A DNA stretch of 44,283 nt, from positions 1-44,283 of the forward strand of contig JAUCGB010000025.1 of NCBI GenBank assembly GCA_030377895.1, read 5' to 3'. The notes under the pieces are model-generated. The model was not told where the DNA came from, did no database searches, and saw nothing but the letters and a program-made list of their open reading frames with translations. Below are positions 34,620-43,958 of this stretch, piece after piece (position 1 is the stretch's first letter; every line of letters begins with the position of its first letter). The stretch comes from Anaerolineales bacterium HSG24. Lineage in GTDB: Bacteria > Chloroflexota > Anaerolineae > 4572-78 > J111. Made by a program: the position numbers and the translations under genes.

Positions 34620-35594
34620 ATGACCAACAATTCAGATACAATCTTAATCGTCGATGATATTCGGGCAAATGTCCGTTTATTAGCCGGACTGCTAGATGCT
34701 CAAGGCTATAATATTCAGTTTGCCTTTAATGGTAACATGGCGCTTAACGCTGTGCAAAAGGAATTGCCAGATTTGATTCTGCTAGATATTAAATTACCGG
34801 ATATAAACGGTTTTGAGGTGTGTCAGCGACTTAAAAAAGACCCGTATAGTGCTGATGTGCCGATAATTTTTGTCAGCGCATCGGATAAAACATTGGACAA
34901 AGTGACGGCATTTTCGGTTGGAGGAGTGGACTATATTACCAAACCATTTCAAAGCCATGAGATACTGGCTCGGGTAGAAACCCACTTAACCATTAAACAG
35001 TTGCATACTCGTTTATTAAGACAGAAGCAGGAACTTGAGCAGAGAATTTTTTTTCAAGAACAGATGCGCGAAGAACGGGATTATTTTATTGACCAACTGC
35101 GGATTACCGCCGACATCTCGACGGAATTGGTCTCTATTCTTGATGTTACCTATCTGCTCGAGAAACTGATTGCCTTAGTCCAGCGACGATTTAAACTTTA
35201 CCATGTCCATATCTATTTGTTAAACAAAGCCAAGGATGATTTGATCATGCAAGTCGGAACAGGTGACATTGGACGTAAACTCAACAAGCGTCAGCACCAT
35301 ATTGTTTTTAACCATCCTCATAGCCTTGTGGCAAAGGCAGCTCGAAATCGAGATATTATTGTGGTAGGGAATGTGACCCAAGAGCCTGATTTTTTGCCGA
35401 ACTCTTTTCTCCCTAACACTTTATCTGAAGTGGCAATTCCATTAATCAGTAACAACGAACTGATTGGCGTTTTGGACATGCAAGACAATCATCCTCATCG
35501 GTTTACGCACTTCGATATTGACGCGTTTAGGATTATGGCCAGCCAAATTGCGGTGGCTTTACAAAATGCTCGTCTTTTTGCCGAACGCAAATAG
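34620..35594 (+). CDS. Response regulator REC-GAF; N-terminal part of a protein split by an amber codon
   Basis: 324 residues. REC domain 1-120 with acidic pocket Asp12/Asp13 (VDDI), phospho-acceptor Asp56 (LILLDIKLP) and Lys108 (ITKPF). A coiled coil (about 125-155) and a GAF domain (about 165-320) ending ALQNARLFAERK follow. It stops at TAG 35592-35594; the next codons GTT GAA ATG continue in the same frame into MALRESEERYALAAEG, the usual junction where GAF is followed by PAS in such proteins. So the ancestral product was probably REC-GAF-PAS-GGDEF-EAL-PAS, about 1045 residues. As it stands, the REC-GAF part could act alone or be extended by readthrough. No clear ribosome site before ATG 34620. 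Confidence 0.9.
   Translation: MTNNSDTILIVDDIRANVRLLAGLLDAQGYNIQFAFNGNMALNAVQKELPDLILLDIKLPDINGFEVCQRLKKDPYSADVPIIFVSASDKTLDKVTAFSVGGVDYITKPFQSHEILARVETHLTIKQLHTRLLRQKQELEQRIFFQEQMREERDYFIDQLRITADISTELVSILDVTYLLEKLIALVQRRFKLYHVHIYLLNKAKDDLIMQVGTGDIGRKLNKRQHHIVFNHPHSLVAKAARNRDIIVVGNVTQEPDFLPNSFLPNTLSEVAIPLISNNELIGVLDMQDNHPHRFTHFDIDAFRIMASQIAVALQNARLFAERK
35592..35594 (+). other. In-frame amber codon between GAF and PAS domains
   Basis: TAG replaces what would most simply be CAG (Gln) in AERK-Q-VEMALRES. The frame before (34620) and after (to 37757) is the same. ATG 35601 lies 7 nt after it with only a weak AGG ahead. TAG is a normal stop elsewhere in this window (2255, 6243, 18950 minus, 41822), so general recoding is not supported. 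Confidence 0.85.
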
Positions 35595-35600
35595 GTTGAA

Positions 35601-37757
35601 ATGGCCCTGCGAGAAAGTGAAGAACGGTATGCCTTGGCCGCGGAAGGAACTAATGATGGCTTGTGGGATTGGGAGCTAAAAGAACATCGAATCTACTTCT
35701 CACCTCGTTGGAAGGCCATGTTGGGGTATGCTGATTATGAAATTAAACCTAATCTGACTGAGTGGTTTGAACGGATTCATCCTGATGATTTACAAGTCTT
35801 CTCACAACAGTTAAAGCATCATTTAGACGGTGATTATGCCTTATTACAGGCAGAATACCGTATCAGGCATCGAAACGGTTCGTATCGTTGGGTTTTATGT
35901 CGGGGAATAGCAATACGGAACGGAAAAGGAAAGCCATATCGTGTGGTTGGTTCGCAAGGTGATATTACAGACCGTAAACAGGCAGAAGAACGGTTGCGCC
36001 GAGATGCGTTGTATGACAAATTGACCAATTTGCCGAATCGAACCTTATTCATGGAACGGTTAGAGGCTTTATTCAAACAAGCTAAAAACTGCCAGTCCTA
36101 TAAAATGGGAATTATATTTCTTGACCTGAATCGATTTAAGTTGATTAACGATAGTTTGGGGCATCAGGCTGGAGATAAACTATTGATTATCGTCGCCCGT
36201 CGTCTGGAAAAAGCAGTGCGTGACCAAGACTTGGTGGCTCGTTTAGCGGGGGATGAGTTTACCATACTTTTAGATGGATTTGCAGATATTGATGAGATTG
36301 ACCAGATTTCCAGCAGAATTAAAACAGAGATGGTCGCCCCGATTGATCTCAGCGGTCAAACCATATTTGTCACCGTTAGTATCGGTGTTGTTTTTTACAA
36401 AACTGATTATGAATCGGCAGAAGCACTTCTTAACGAAGCTGATATTGCTATGTATGCGGATAAGAATAGACATCGTCGGCAGAGTGAAACCTATAAACTT
36501 CCCAACCGTCAGCAGGCGATTGCCCGTTTGCAGTTAGAATCGGATTTGTGGCAAGCGACTGACCGTAATCAAATTGAAATCTATTATCAACCGATTGTGT
36601 CGTTATTAAATGGAACAATTACTGGGGTTGAGGCCCTTTTGCGCTGGAACCATCCTCAATTAGGGGAAATCTCTCCTAAAGAATTCATCCCAATCGCTGA
36701 GGAGACTGGTTTAATCGTCCCGATTGGGGACTGGTTGATTGACCAAGCGGTTAAGCAACTCAGCCACTGGCATCAAATAGGGCATAAAAATCTTCGTTTA
36801 GCTATAAACATTTCGGCAAACCAGTTCCATCAACATAACCTCCTACCTATTCTGCAAATGGTTCTGGCTGAAACAAAAGTGCCACCAACCGCTATAGAAT
36901 TGGAAATAACCGAAACAGTAGCCTTAAAAGATAGTATACTCGTGCTAGAGACCTTAAAACAGATTCGAGCGATGGGGGTCCGGATTGCTATTGACGATTT
37001 TGGCTTAGGTTCATCATTGGAACATCTAAAACTGTTGCCGCTAGATAGCTTAAAGATTGACCAAGCCTTTGTCCGAGGCATGATCAAAGAAGGGTACGAT
37101 GCCGCGATTATCACCGCCATTATCTCTATGGCCCATAGTCTGAATCTAAAAGTTATTGCCGAAGGGGTAGAGACTGCGTTCCAAGTGGCATTTTTGCGAC
37201 GACAACAATGTGATGAAATACAAGGCTATCTTTGTAGCCCCCCCTTATCAGCAACCGACATATTGGATAAACTTAATGATGCACCATGTTTAGCCCCTGA
37301 GCCGTTATCGGAAGAACTTAAGATATTAATTCAAGCGACTACGACTAAAAACCGTAAAATGGCCTACGCCTTGGTCGATGAACGGTTGGTTGTGACCACC
37401 TATAATAGCGACATCGAACGCTGGGTCGATAGTTATCATCATAACCGTAATTTGGTTGGTCTTCATTTATTAGATATTTTCCCTGAAATTATAGGACTTG
37501 AAGATTATTTACATGAGATGCTCTTTGCCTCGCGTCGGGGGTTAACCGTTCCTAAAATTCATCGCCCCTCACCTGATGGGTTTGGTTACTATTTTGACTT
37601 ACAGATAGAGCCATTTTTAGAAACAGGTCCCAATTTATTGGTAGCGACAAGTGATGTCACCGACCAAGCCCGTTTAGAGTTAGATTTGAGGCAGGAGCGT
37701 AATGAGTTACGTCTTAAAATAAGAGAATTCGAAAAGGACGATAAGTATGCTTATTAA
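35601..37757 (+). CDS. PAS-GGDEF-EAL-PAS cyclic-di-GMP enzyme
   Basis: 718 residues in the frame of the gene before it. PAS (about 1-128), GGDEF (about 135-295) with active-site motif AGDEF (216-220) in place of GGDEF, EAL (about 310-555) with EALLR (344-348), NISANQF, ELEITE, DDFGLGSSLEHLK, the KID lysine and EGVET all present, so phosphodiesterase activity is expected. The cyclase may still be active since A-G-D-E-F variants occur, or it may bind GTP to regulate EAL. A C-terminal PAS-like domain (about 585-700) precedes a coiled coil. Translation probably restarts at ATG 35601 after the amber codon or arises by readthrough. The last 11 nt overlap the next gene. Confidence 0.92.
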   Translation: MALRESEERYALAAEGTNDGLWDWELKEHRIYFSPRWKAMLGYADYEIKPNLTEWFERIHPDDLQVFSQQLKHHLDGDYALLQAEYRIRHRNGSYRWVLCRGIAIRNGKGKPYRVVGSQGDITDRKQAEERLRRDALYDKLTNLPNRTLFMERLEALFKQAKNCQSYKMGIIFLDLNRFKLINDSLGHQAGDKLLIIVARRLEKAVRDQDLVARLAGDEFTILLDGFADIDEIDQISSRIKTEMVAPIDLSGQTIFVTVSIGVVFYKTDYESAEALLNEADIAMYADKNRHRRQSETYKLPNRQQAIARLQLESDLWQATDRNQIEIYYQPIVSLLNGTITGVEALLRWNHPQLGEISPKEFIPIAEETGLIVPIGDWLIDQAVKQLSHWHQIGHKNLRLAINISANQFHQHNLLPILQMVLAETKVPPTAIELEITETVALKDSILVLETLKQIRAMGVRIAIDDFGLGSSLEHLKLLPLDSLKIDQAFVRGMIKEGYDAAIITAIISMAHSLNLKVIAEGVETAFQVAFLRRQQCDEIQGYLCSPPLSATDILDKLNDAPCLAPEPLSEELKILIQATTTKNRKMAYALVDERLVVTTYNSDIERWVDSYHHNRNLVGLHLLDIFPEIIGLEDYLHEMLFASRRGLTVPKIHRPSPDGFGYYFDLQIEPFLETGPNLLVATSDVTDQARLELDLRQERNELRLKIREFEKDDKYAY

Positions 37758-39519
37758 CAAGAATTATCGCAAAAAATCCGAATTGGAAACCATTTTCCAC
37801 ACTTTGCCTGACCTATATTTTCGGGTAGATATAGAGGGAACAATTTTGGATTATCAAGCCAATATAATCGCTGATTTATACGTCCCTCCAGAGGAGCTTT
37901 TGAATAAGCGATTTCAAGAAATTTTACCGCCAGAGGTTGGACAGAAGATTTCTCAAACCATACGTGAAGTTCATAAAACTGGCAACCTCATGAGTGTCGA
38001 GTATGCGTTACCCTTGGAGAAAGGAGTGCAATATTTTGAAGCCCGAATTTTGTCTCTGCTGACCGACCAAGTGGCCGTGATTGTTCGTAACATCACCGAT
38101 AGTAAACAAGCCGAGCAAGCCTTAAAAGAGAGTAAAGAAACGGCAGAAATTGCGAATCAAGCCAAAAATACCTTTTTAGCCAACATGAGTCATGAACTCC
38201 GTACCCCATTAAATGGTATTTTAGGATACGCCCAACTCCTTAAACAAGACCGTACCCTAACCGCAAAACAGCGTGAGTTTGTGCTAATTATGGAGAGCAG
38301 TGGTGAGCATCTCTTAACCCTGTTAAATGATATTTTAGACATCTCCAAAATTGACGCTGGACGAATGGAGTTAGAGATTAATGAAATCAATTTTGCCCAT
38401 TTCATCAAAACAATTACCGATATTTTTCAAATCCAAGCCCAGCAAAAGGGTATTTTGTTTACTTATGAGCAGGAAACTCCCCTGCCTGATATGGTGCATG
38501 GGGATGAGAAACGGCTACGGCAAATTCTGATCAATCTATTGGGTAACGCGGTAAAATTTACCACCGAAGGTAGCGTGGCATTTAAGGTGGGGCAGTATCA
38601 AGATATGTTTCGTTTTGAGGTGCAAGATACTGGCACTGGGATTAATAAGGATGAGTTACAGACAATTTTTGCTCCTTTTCAGCAAGCTACCATTGGAAAA
38701 TCATTTATTGATGGCATAGGGCTAGGATTAGCCATTACTAAAAATCTGGTTACAATGATGGATGGCACAATCCATGTGACCAGTGAGTTAGGGGTTGGTA
38801 GTCAATTCTGGATTGAAATCCCTTTGCCCGTTTCAGAGAATTGGGCCGAGTTTGCTCTGCTTGAACAAACTACTGTAATGGGGTATGAAGGCTCAGTTCG
38901 TAAGGTGTTGATTATTGATGATAAATGGGAAAATCGCCTGATTTTAGATAATATATTAACCCCTTTAGGCTTTGAACTGCATGAAGCATTTGATGGTCAG
39001 GAGGGCATAATAAAAGCTCAAGAAACTCATCCTGACCTTATCTTGATGGATTTGGTGATGCCAGTTATGGATGGTTACGAGGCTACAAAAAAATTACGTG
39101 AGTTGGAAGACACAGACTCTGCCTCAAATAAAGTAATTATCATTGCTGTTTCGGCCAGTGCATTCGACGAAGATCGTCAACAAAGTTTGGCGGTTGGTTG
39201 TAATGACTTCATTACTAAACCTTACCCTGTAGAGATATTACTTAAGAAAATTCAAGAATATCTCCAAATTTCATGGATATATGAGGAATCAGGTGAGATT
39301 GGAGATGCAGACAACAAAATAACTCCCCCACCCCCAGAAACCATAGATATGTTATTCAATTTGGTCATTCGGGGAAAAATTAGGGATGTTAGGAAACAGT
39401 TGACTGAACTTAGCCTGCTTGACGAGGGACGTTATCATCTTTTTGTTGATAAGATTGCTAAGTTAGCGAAAAGTTACAAATTAAAAGAGATACGTCATTT
39501 CCTAAACCAATATCGTTAG
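37747..39519 (+). CDS. Hybrid histidine kinase PAS-HisKA-HATPase-REC
   Basis: 590 residues, cytosolic. PAS (about 10-120), HisKA with His149 (NMSHELRTPLNGILGYAQLL), HATPase_c (NLLGNAVKF, DTGTGI, then GIGLGLA), REC (about 385-505) with DD391-392 and phospho-acceptor Asp435 (LILMDLVMP), and a 60-residue helical tail (about 530-590). The tail follows a Pro run and resembles the small helical domain at the end of many such kinases; no HPt-type H-x-x-K-G was seen. ATG 37747 has AAGGA at 37734, inside the previous gene, so the two are translationally coupled by an 11-nt overlap. It may phosphorylate the REC of 34620 or of 39668. Confidence 0.93.
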   Translation: MLINKNYRKKSELETIFHTLPDLYFRVDIEGTILDYQANIIADLYVPPEELLNKRFQEILPPEVGQKISQTIREVHKTGNLMSVEYALPLEKGVQYFEARILSLLTDQVAVIVRNITDSKQAEQALKESKETAEIANQAKNTFLANMSHELRTPLNGILGYAQLLKQDRTLTAKQREFVLIMESSGEHLLTLLNDILDISKIDAGRMELEINEINFAHFIKTITDIFQIQAQQKGILFTYEQETPLPDMVHGDEKRLRQILINLLGNAVKFTTEGSVAFKVGQYQDMFRFEVQDTGTGINKDELQTIFAPFQQATIGKSFIDGIGLGLAITKNLVTMMDGTIHVTSELGVGSQFWIEIPLPVSENWAEFALLEQTTVMGYEGSVRKVLIIDDKWENRLILDNILTPLGFELHEAFDGQEGIIKAQETHPDLILMDLVMPVMDGYEATKKLRELEDTDSASNKVIIIAVSASAFDEDRQQSLAVGCNDFITKPYPVEILLKKIQEYLQISWIYEESGEIGDADNKITPPPPETIDMLFNLVIRGKIRDVRKQLTELSLLDEGRYHLFVDKIAKLAKSYKLKEIRHFLNQYR

Positions 39520-39527
39520 AGTAAATG

Positions 39528-39618
39528 GGTAGTGGTGCAGAAGTAGTGATACGGATCCGTTAGCTACCCGCAAGTTCTAAACTTGCGGGTAGCTGACCAC
39601 TACCTATGCAGGACTACC
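39528..39618. mobile_element. Family A element, inverted complete copy
   Basis: 91 bp, the reverse complement of 9800-9890 with only a few differences. It is flanked by GAGTAAATG (39519-39527) and GAGTGAATG (39619-39627), a 9-bp direct repeat with one mismatch. It lies between the two kinase genes. Confidence 0.8.
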
Positions 39619-39667
39619 GAGTGAATGATGAGTAGAATCTAAGTAAAAGATTAATCGAGGAAACTCA

Positions 39668-41824
39668 ATGACTGAAAACAAAGAAACCATATTAGCCGTT
39701 GATGATATACCCGCGAATCTTGGCTTGTTGGTCGATTTTTTGGAGCAGAAAGGATTTGAAGTTTTAGTGGCCGAAGATAGTGAAAGTGCCATTGACCTAC
39801 TGAATCATATCAAACCAGACATTATTTTATTAGATATTATGATGCCCGGCATGGATGGCTTTGAAACTTGTCGGTGGTTAAAAAATCAACCTGAGTTTAA
39901 GGATATTCCAGTTATTTTTATGACCGCATTAAGCGAGACAACCGATAAAATTAAGGCGTTTCGGGCGGGTGCAGTCGATTTTATTACCAAGCCATTTCAG
40001 TATGAAGAGGTTCTAGCTCGGCTATTGACGCACCTGACGATTCGGAATTTACAACAACAGATGTTGACTCGTCAGCATGAGCAACGAGAAATTATGGCAC
40101 AGATTGAACGTTCCAAACAGCTATTGTGGGCGGTCATCGATTCAACTCCCATCGACTGGATATTTGCTAAGGATAAAGAGTTACGATATATCATCGCCAA
40201 CCAAACCTTAGCCAAAAGTTTTAATCTGATTCCCCACTTGGTGATCGGCAAGAATGACCTTGAAATTGGCTTTTCTGAGGAGTATGTTTTTGGTAACGCA
40301 GAAAAAGGGATTGCTAATCATCAAAAGGATGATGAATATGTTTTGCAAGGGAATGTGCTTCATAATCCAAGTGAACAGATTGTTGATGCCAATGGCGTAA
40401 TGCGTATTTTGGATACCTATAAAACACCGTTTTATAGCAAAGACGGTCAAATTTTTGGCTTGATAGGAATTAGTCGTGATGTAACCGAGCAACGAAAATT
40501 AGAGGAAGAACTAGAAACATACAGGTTTCAGTTAGAGAAAATGATTATTGATCGGACGGAACGGTTAGAGTTTATTGCTCACTTGAGTGGGCATCTGAAT
40601 GAGATTTTGGATCTACGTCAACTGCTGATAGAGTTGGTTAATCAATTGCAGACCATCTTTTCTCAGGCCCATATTCATATCTATCTGTTTGATGAAGAGA
40701 ACAATAACCTCGTGATGACTGAAGGTACAGGCCAAGCAGGTCAACAACTTAAGGAGCAGGAGTATCGACAGGAAGTTGGGCATGGGATTATCGGCACGGT
40801 ATTTAAGACCGGCAAATATTTTTTGAACCAGAATATACAAGAAACTGACGTATTTATAGCTAACCCGTTATTGCCTGACATCGCATCCGAATTAGCTGTG
40901 CCAATCCGTAAGGCAGGGAATTTGATAGGTGTGTTAGATATTCAAAGTAAAAAACTTAACGCCTTCTCTTCGGAAGATGTCTCTATGATGCAGTTGATTG
41001 CCGACCAAAGTGCTATCGCCATTGATAATGCTCGCCTGTTGGCAGAACGACAATCAACAATTATGAGACTTCGTGAGGTTGACCAAGCTAAATCGCAGTT
41101 TATCACGATGATGAGTCATGAACTTCGTACCCCCTTAAATGCCATCAATGGTTTTGCCGAACTGTTAATGTTGGGGTTGAGTGGTGATCTTCCTAACCAA
41201 GCACAAGAAGATATCCAACTGATTTATGATAGTGGACAACATCTCTTGAATTTGATTAACGATGTTTTGGATATTTCTCAAATCGAAGCGGGACAAATTC
41301 AAATAGAGCCAGAGATTTTGTCGGTCAAAGAGGTCATGCAGGATGTACAGGCAACCTCTATAGCACTGGTGCAAAACAAACCAATTCAGTTACTGATTGA
41401 CGTGCCGGAAGTTATCCCTGATGTTTGGGCTGACAGGACTCGATTGAAACAAATTTTGCTCAATCTAGTCGGAAATGCTATTAAATTTACCCAAAAGGGA
41501 CAAATAACGATTAAGGTAACAAAGTTAGATTTGCACTGGTCAGCAACAGAGGCACTTGATCAGTCTAATCAAATCGTGTTTTCTGTGATTGATTCAGGTA
41601 TCGGTATTTCAGCCGATAAACGGCAGGTTATCTTTGAACAGTTTCAACAGGCAGACATGTCCGACTCGCGGGAATATGGCGGCACGGGCTTGGGTTTAAC
41701 GATTTGTCAGCAGTTGGTACAGATGCACAATGGTAAATTGGGTGTTAAAAGCGAGGAAAGTATTGGTTCTGAGTTCTATTTTTCCCTGCCGATTGCTAAG
41801 GAATCCTATCGATTCGGTGGTTAG
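39668..41824 (+). CDS. REC-PAS-GAF histidine kinase
   Basis: 718 residues, soluble. REC 1-120 (VDDI 11-14, Asp56, Lys108), PAS (about 150-280), GAF (about 300-455), HisKA with His484 (MMSHELRTPLNAINGFAELL), HATPase_c with NLVGNAIKF, DSGIGIS and GGTGLGL. An input receiver on a kinase means it takes phosphate from another kinase, perhaps 31899 or 37747, and passes the signal on. The GAF domain is clearly related to that of 31899 (shared GTVxTxKYFLxxN and SELAVPxR segments). ATG with GAGGAAA. It ends in TAG 41822-41824, which is also the first base triplet of a family C end. Confidence 0.93.
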   Translation: MTENKETILAVDDIPANLGLLVDFLEQKGFEVLVAEDSESAIDLLNHIKPDIILLDIMMPGMDGFETCRWLKNQPEFKDIPVIFMTALSETTDKIKAFRAGAVDFITKPFQYEEVLARLLTHLTIRNLQQQMLTRQHEQREIMAQIERSKQLLWAVIDSTPIDWIFAKDKELRYIIANQTLAKSFNLIPHLVIGKNDLEIGFSEEYVFGNAEKGIANHQKDDEYVLQGNVLHNPSEQIVDANGVMRILDTYKTPFYSKDGQIFGLIGISRDVTEQRKLEEELETYRFQLEKMIIDRTERLEFIAHLSGHLNEILDLRQLLIELVNQLQTIFSQAHIHIYLFDEENNNLVMTEGTGQAGQQLKEQEYRQEVGHGIIGTVFKTGKYFLNQNIQETDVFIANPLLPDIASELAVPIRKAGNLIGVLDIQSKKLNAFSSEDVSMMQLIADQSAIAIDNARLLAERQSTIMRLREVDQAKSQFITMMSHELRTPLNAINGFAELLMLGLSGDLPNQAQEDIQLIYDSGQHLLNLINDVLDISQIEAGQIQIEPEILSVKEVMQDVQATSIALVQNKPIQLLIDVPEVIPDVWADRTRLKQILLNLVGNAIKFTQKGQITIKVTKLDLHWSATEALDQSNQIVFSVIDSGIGISADKRQVIFEQFQQADMSDSREYGGTGLGLTICQQLVQMHNGKLGVKSEESIGSEFYFSLPIAKESYRFGG

Positions 41825-42060
41825 GAATCGGGATTAATTAACATGTGCATTTGCGTCGGAGATTATGGTAGGGGCTATAGGCAGGGCGGTCTAGACTTGG
41901 AATGTGCGACCATCTCCGCTCCGCCCCTGCCTCGCCCGTCATTCCGTGGATTCAGGGCGAGGCAAGGCGGATTGGAGTTCTGATTTCAAACCAACGCTAC
42001 ACCGCCTTGCCTAGCCCCTACGATTGCCAAACACGCAACTTATCTAGGACTCATTCCTTA
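41821..42060. mobile_element. Family C element, inverted relative of 18495
   Basis: The ends TTAGGAATCGGGATTAATTA and (inward) TAAGGAATGAGTCCTAGATA bound 240 bp. The inside (AGGGGCTATAGGCAGGGCGG ... CCTTGCCTAGCCCCTACG) is the reverse complement of the 18495 copy with substitutions. The left end contains the TAG stop of the kinase. It is the only feature between the two genes. Confidence 0.75.
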
Positions 42061-42124
42061 GCAGAGTCATCGGATGAATCTTCGGTACTAAAATACGCCG
42101 AAAACCATAAAAGGAGTGTGATTT

Positions 42125-43711
42125 ATGAGAAGGAAATTTAATGATACCGGGCTGTGTGTTTCTCATCGACATTATATGGTGGATACATCCCATAAAATTG
42201 AACAAATTATTCAGCTTGTTGAAGAAGAGGAATATTTTACCATCAATCGACCGCGCCAGTTTGGTAAGACGACTACCTTGCTGATGGTGAGCCAACAACT
42301 TAATCAGCGACCGGATTATTTGGCTTTGAATATCAGTTTTGAGGCGTTAGATACCGCTACATATCAAAAACCGGAAAGTTTTATTTATGAATTTCTGATG
42401 ACATTGCTCAACAAGTTTGAGTTTTTGAATCAAACAGAGCAGGTTCATTTCATTGAAAAACAAATTAAGCAGATAACCACCATTCCTATCTTATCGCGTT
42501 TCATCACCAAACTTGTTCGTGATATGTTACCGAGGAAATCGGTGGTGTTGTTGATTGATGAGGTAGATAAGAGTACCAATAATCAACTTTTTTTAGACTT
42601 TTTAGGGATGTTACGCTATAAATATTTACAAAGAGATACTGGGCAAGATTACACATTCCAATCGGTCATTTTGGCCGGAGTGCATGACATCAAAACGCTC
42701 AAGAGCAAAATCCGCCCAGATGGAGTGAGGAGTTACAATAGCCCCTGGAATATCGCGATAGATTTTGAGGTTGATTTGAGCTTTGCACCTAACGAAATCG
42801 AGACCATGTTGCAGGATTACAGGCGGGAGAAGCAGATTCAACCGGACATTCCAGTTATCTCCGAAAAACTGTACTACTATACCTCCGGTTATCCCTATTT
42901 GGTGAGTAAACTGTGCAAATTCATTGATGAAAAAATTATTCCCCAACGAGAGGATAAGAACTGGTATCTTGATGATGTGGAGGTCTCTTTCAATATGATT
43001 GTGGCTAAGAGATATACTACCACCCTGTTTGATAGTTTGACCAAGAATCTGGAAAACAATGAAGATTTATACGAACTGGTTTTTCAGATAATTATCAACG
43101 GTAAAAATCTTGATTTCGCCATTGCCAACCCGCTGATTAATCTGGCTCACCTTTATGGGATTATTGTTCCTTCAAAACGGGGGCATTGTCAAATTCATAA
43201 TCGCATTTTCGAGCAACGGATTTATGATTATATGTTATCTAAATTTCTCCAGGCAAAGTATAGTGAAGTGAACGGGTTCGGTGGCCCGGAGTTTTATACC
43301 GATGAGGGGCTGAATGTCAAGCTGATTTTGCAACGCTTCCAAACTTTCATGAAAGAGCATTATTCTAACCGAGATGTCAAATTTTTGGAACGGGAAGGGC
43401 GATTGTTGTTTCTGGCCTATTTGAGACCGATCATCAATGGACGAGGCTTTGATTTCAAAGAGCCTGTGGTTGGCGACGAACGGCGGATGGATCTGGTCAT
43501 CACCTATCAGAACAAACGATATGTGATTGAACTAAAACGGTGGTATGGATCCAAGAAACATCAGGAAGGGTTGGATCAATTAAGTGACTATCTGGACACC
43601 TATTCGCTGAAAGAAGGGGGTTTGCTGATTTATGACTTTAGAAAAAAGAAGGAATACAAACAAGAGCAGGTAACGGTTCAGGATAAGCAAATATTTGCCG
43701 TGTGGGTGTGA
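42125..43711 (+). CDS. AAA ATPase with C-terminal PD-(D/E)XK nuclease-like domain
   Basis: 528 residues. Walker A is the variant NRPRQFGKTTTLL (41-53), Walker B VVLLIDEVDK (140-149), as in the AAA_14-like/STAND-type ATPases. A winged-helix-like stretch follows (about 300-375). The C-terminal region (about 400-528) has GDERRMDLVITYQNKRYVIELK, the D-x(n)-E-x-K core of PD-(D/E)XK nucleases (Asp at about 463, Glu-x-Lys about 477-479). The family is widespread in multiple copies in large bacterial genomes; defence or regulatory roles have been guessed but I know of no settled function. AAGGAG before ATG 42125. It stands alone behind a repeat element, as mobile or accessory genes often do. Confidence 0.85.
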   Translation: MRRKFNDTGLCVSHRHYMVDTSHKIEQIIQLVEEEEYFTINRPRQFGKTTTLLMVSQQLNQRPDYLALNISFEALDTATYQKPESFIYEFLMTLLNKFEFLNQTEQVHFIEKQIKQITTIPILSRFITKLVRDMLPRKSVVLLIDEVDKSTNNQLFLDFLGMLRYKYLQRDTGQDYTFQSVILAGVHDIKTLKSKIRPDGVRSYNSPWNIAIDFEVDLSFAPNEIETMLQDYRREKQIQPDIPVISEKLYYYTSGYPYLVSKLCKFIDEKIIPQREDKNWYLDDVEVSFNMIVAKRYTTTLFDSLTKNLENNEDLYELVFQIIINGKNLDFAIANPLINLAHLYGIIVPSKRGHCQIHNRIFEQRIYDYMLSKFLQAKYSEVNGFGGPEFYTDEGLNVKLILQRFQTFMKEHYSNRDVKFLEREGRLLFLAYLRPIINGRGFDFKEPVVGDERRMDLVITYQNKRYVIELKRWYGSKKHQEGLDQLSDYLDTYSLKEGGLLIYDFRKKKEYKQEQVTVQDKQIFAVWV

Positions 43712-43958
43712 CGGTGAACCATACCGGAAATTCGGGTAATTCGTGGTAGGTATTCATGGCGGACAAATTTGTGATTCGGGCGATTCGGCGTGCCAAAAAA
43801 TCATCAGAAACTCTCATAGACAAGATTTATGTTGTGGGGTAACATGTCATGTAAGAAACTGCCAAACCAACTTGGTAGAGCTGGCTTACAGCCTTTCTTT
43901 TAGATAATTTTTTCAAATAATGGTCAAAGATAACCTTAAGGAGCGTAGAAGAAACAAA
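43712..43958. other. Intergenic region without a supported gene
   Basis: 247 bp. One half-copy resembling a family D left end, GCTGGCTTACAGCCTTTCTT with TTTAGATAATTTTTTCA, is at about 43881-43915. A 28-codon frame at 43756-43842 has no ribosome site and is not called. No clear promoter was found for the next gene. Confidence 0.4.

Noticed and set aside
35592..35594. Genome-wide recoding of TAG
   Set aside because: Several other genes in the window end normally in TAG (2255, 6243, 18950 minus, 41822).
43756..43842. 28-codon open frame starting MADKFVIRAIRR
   Set aside because: No ribosome site or family match; too short to support.
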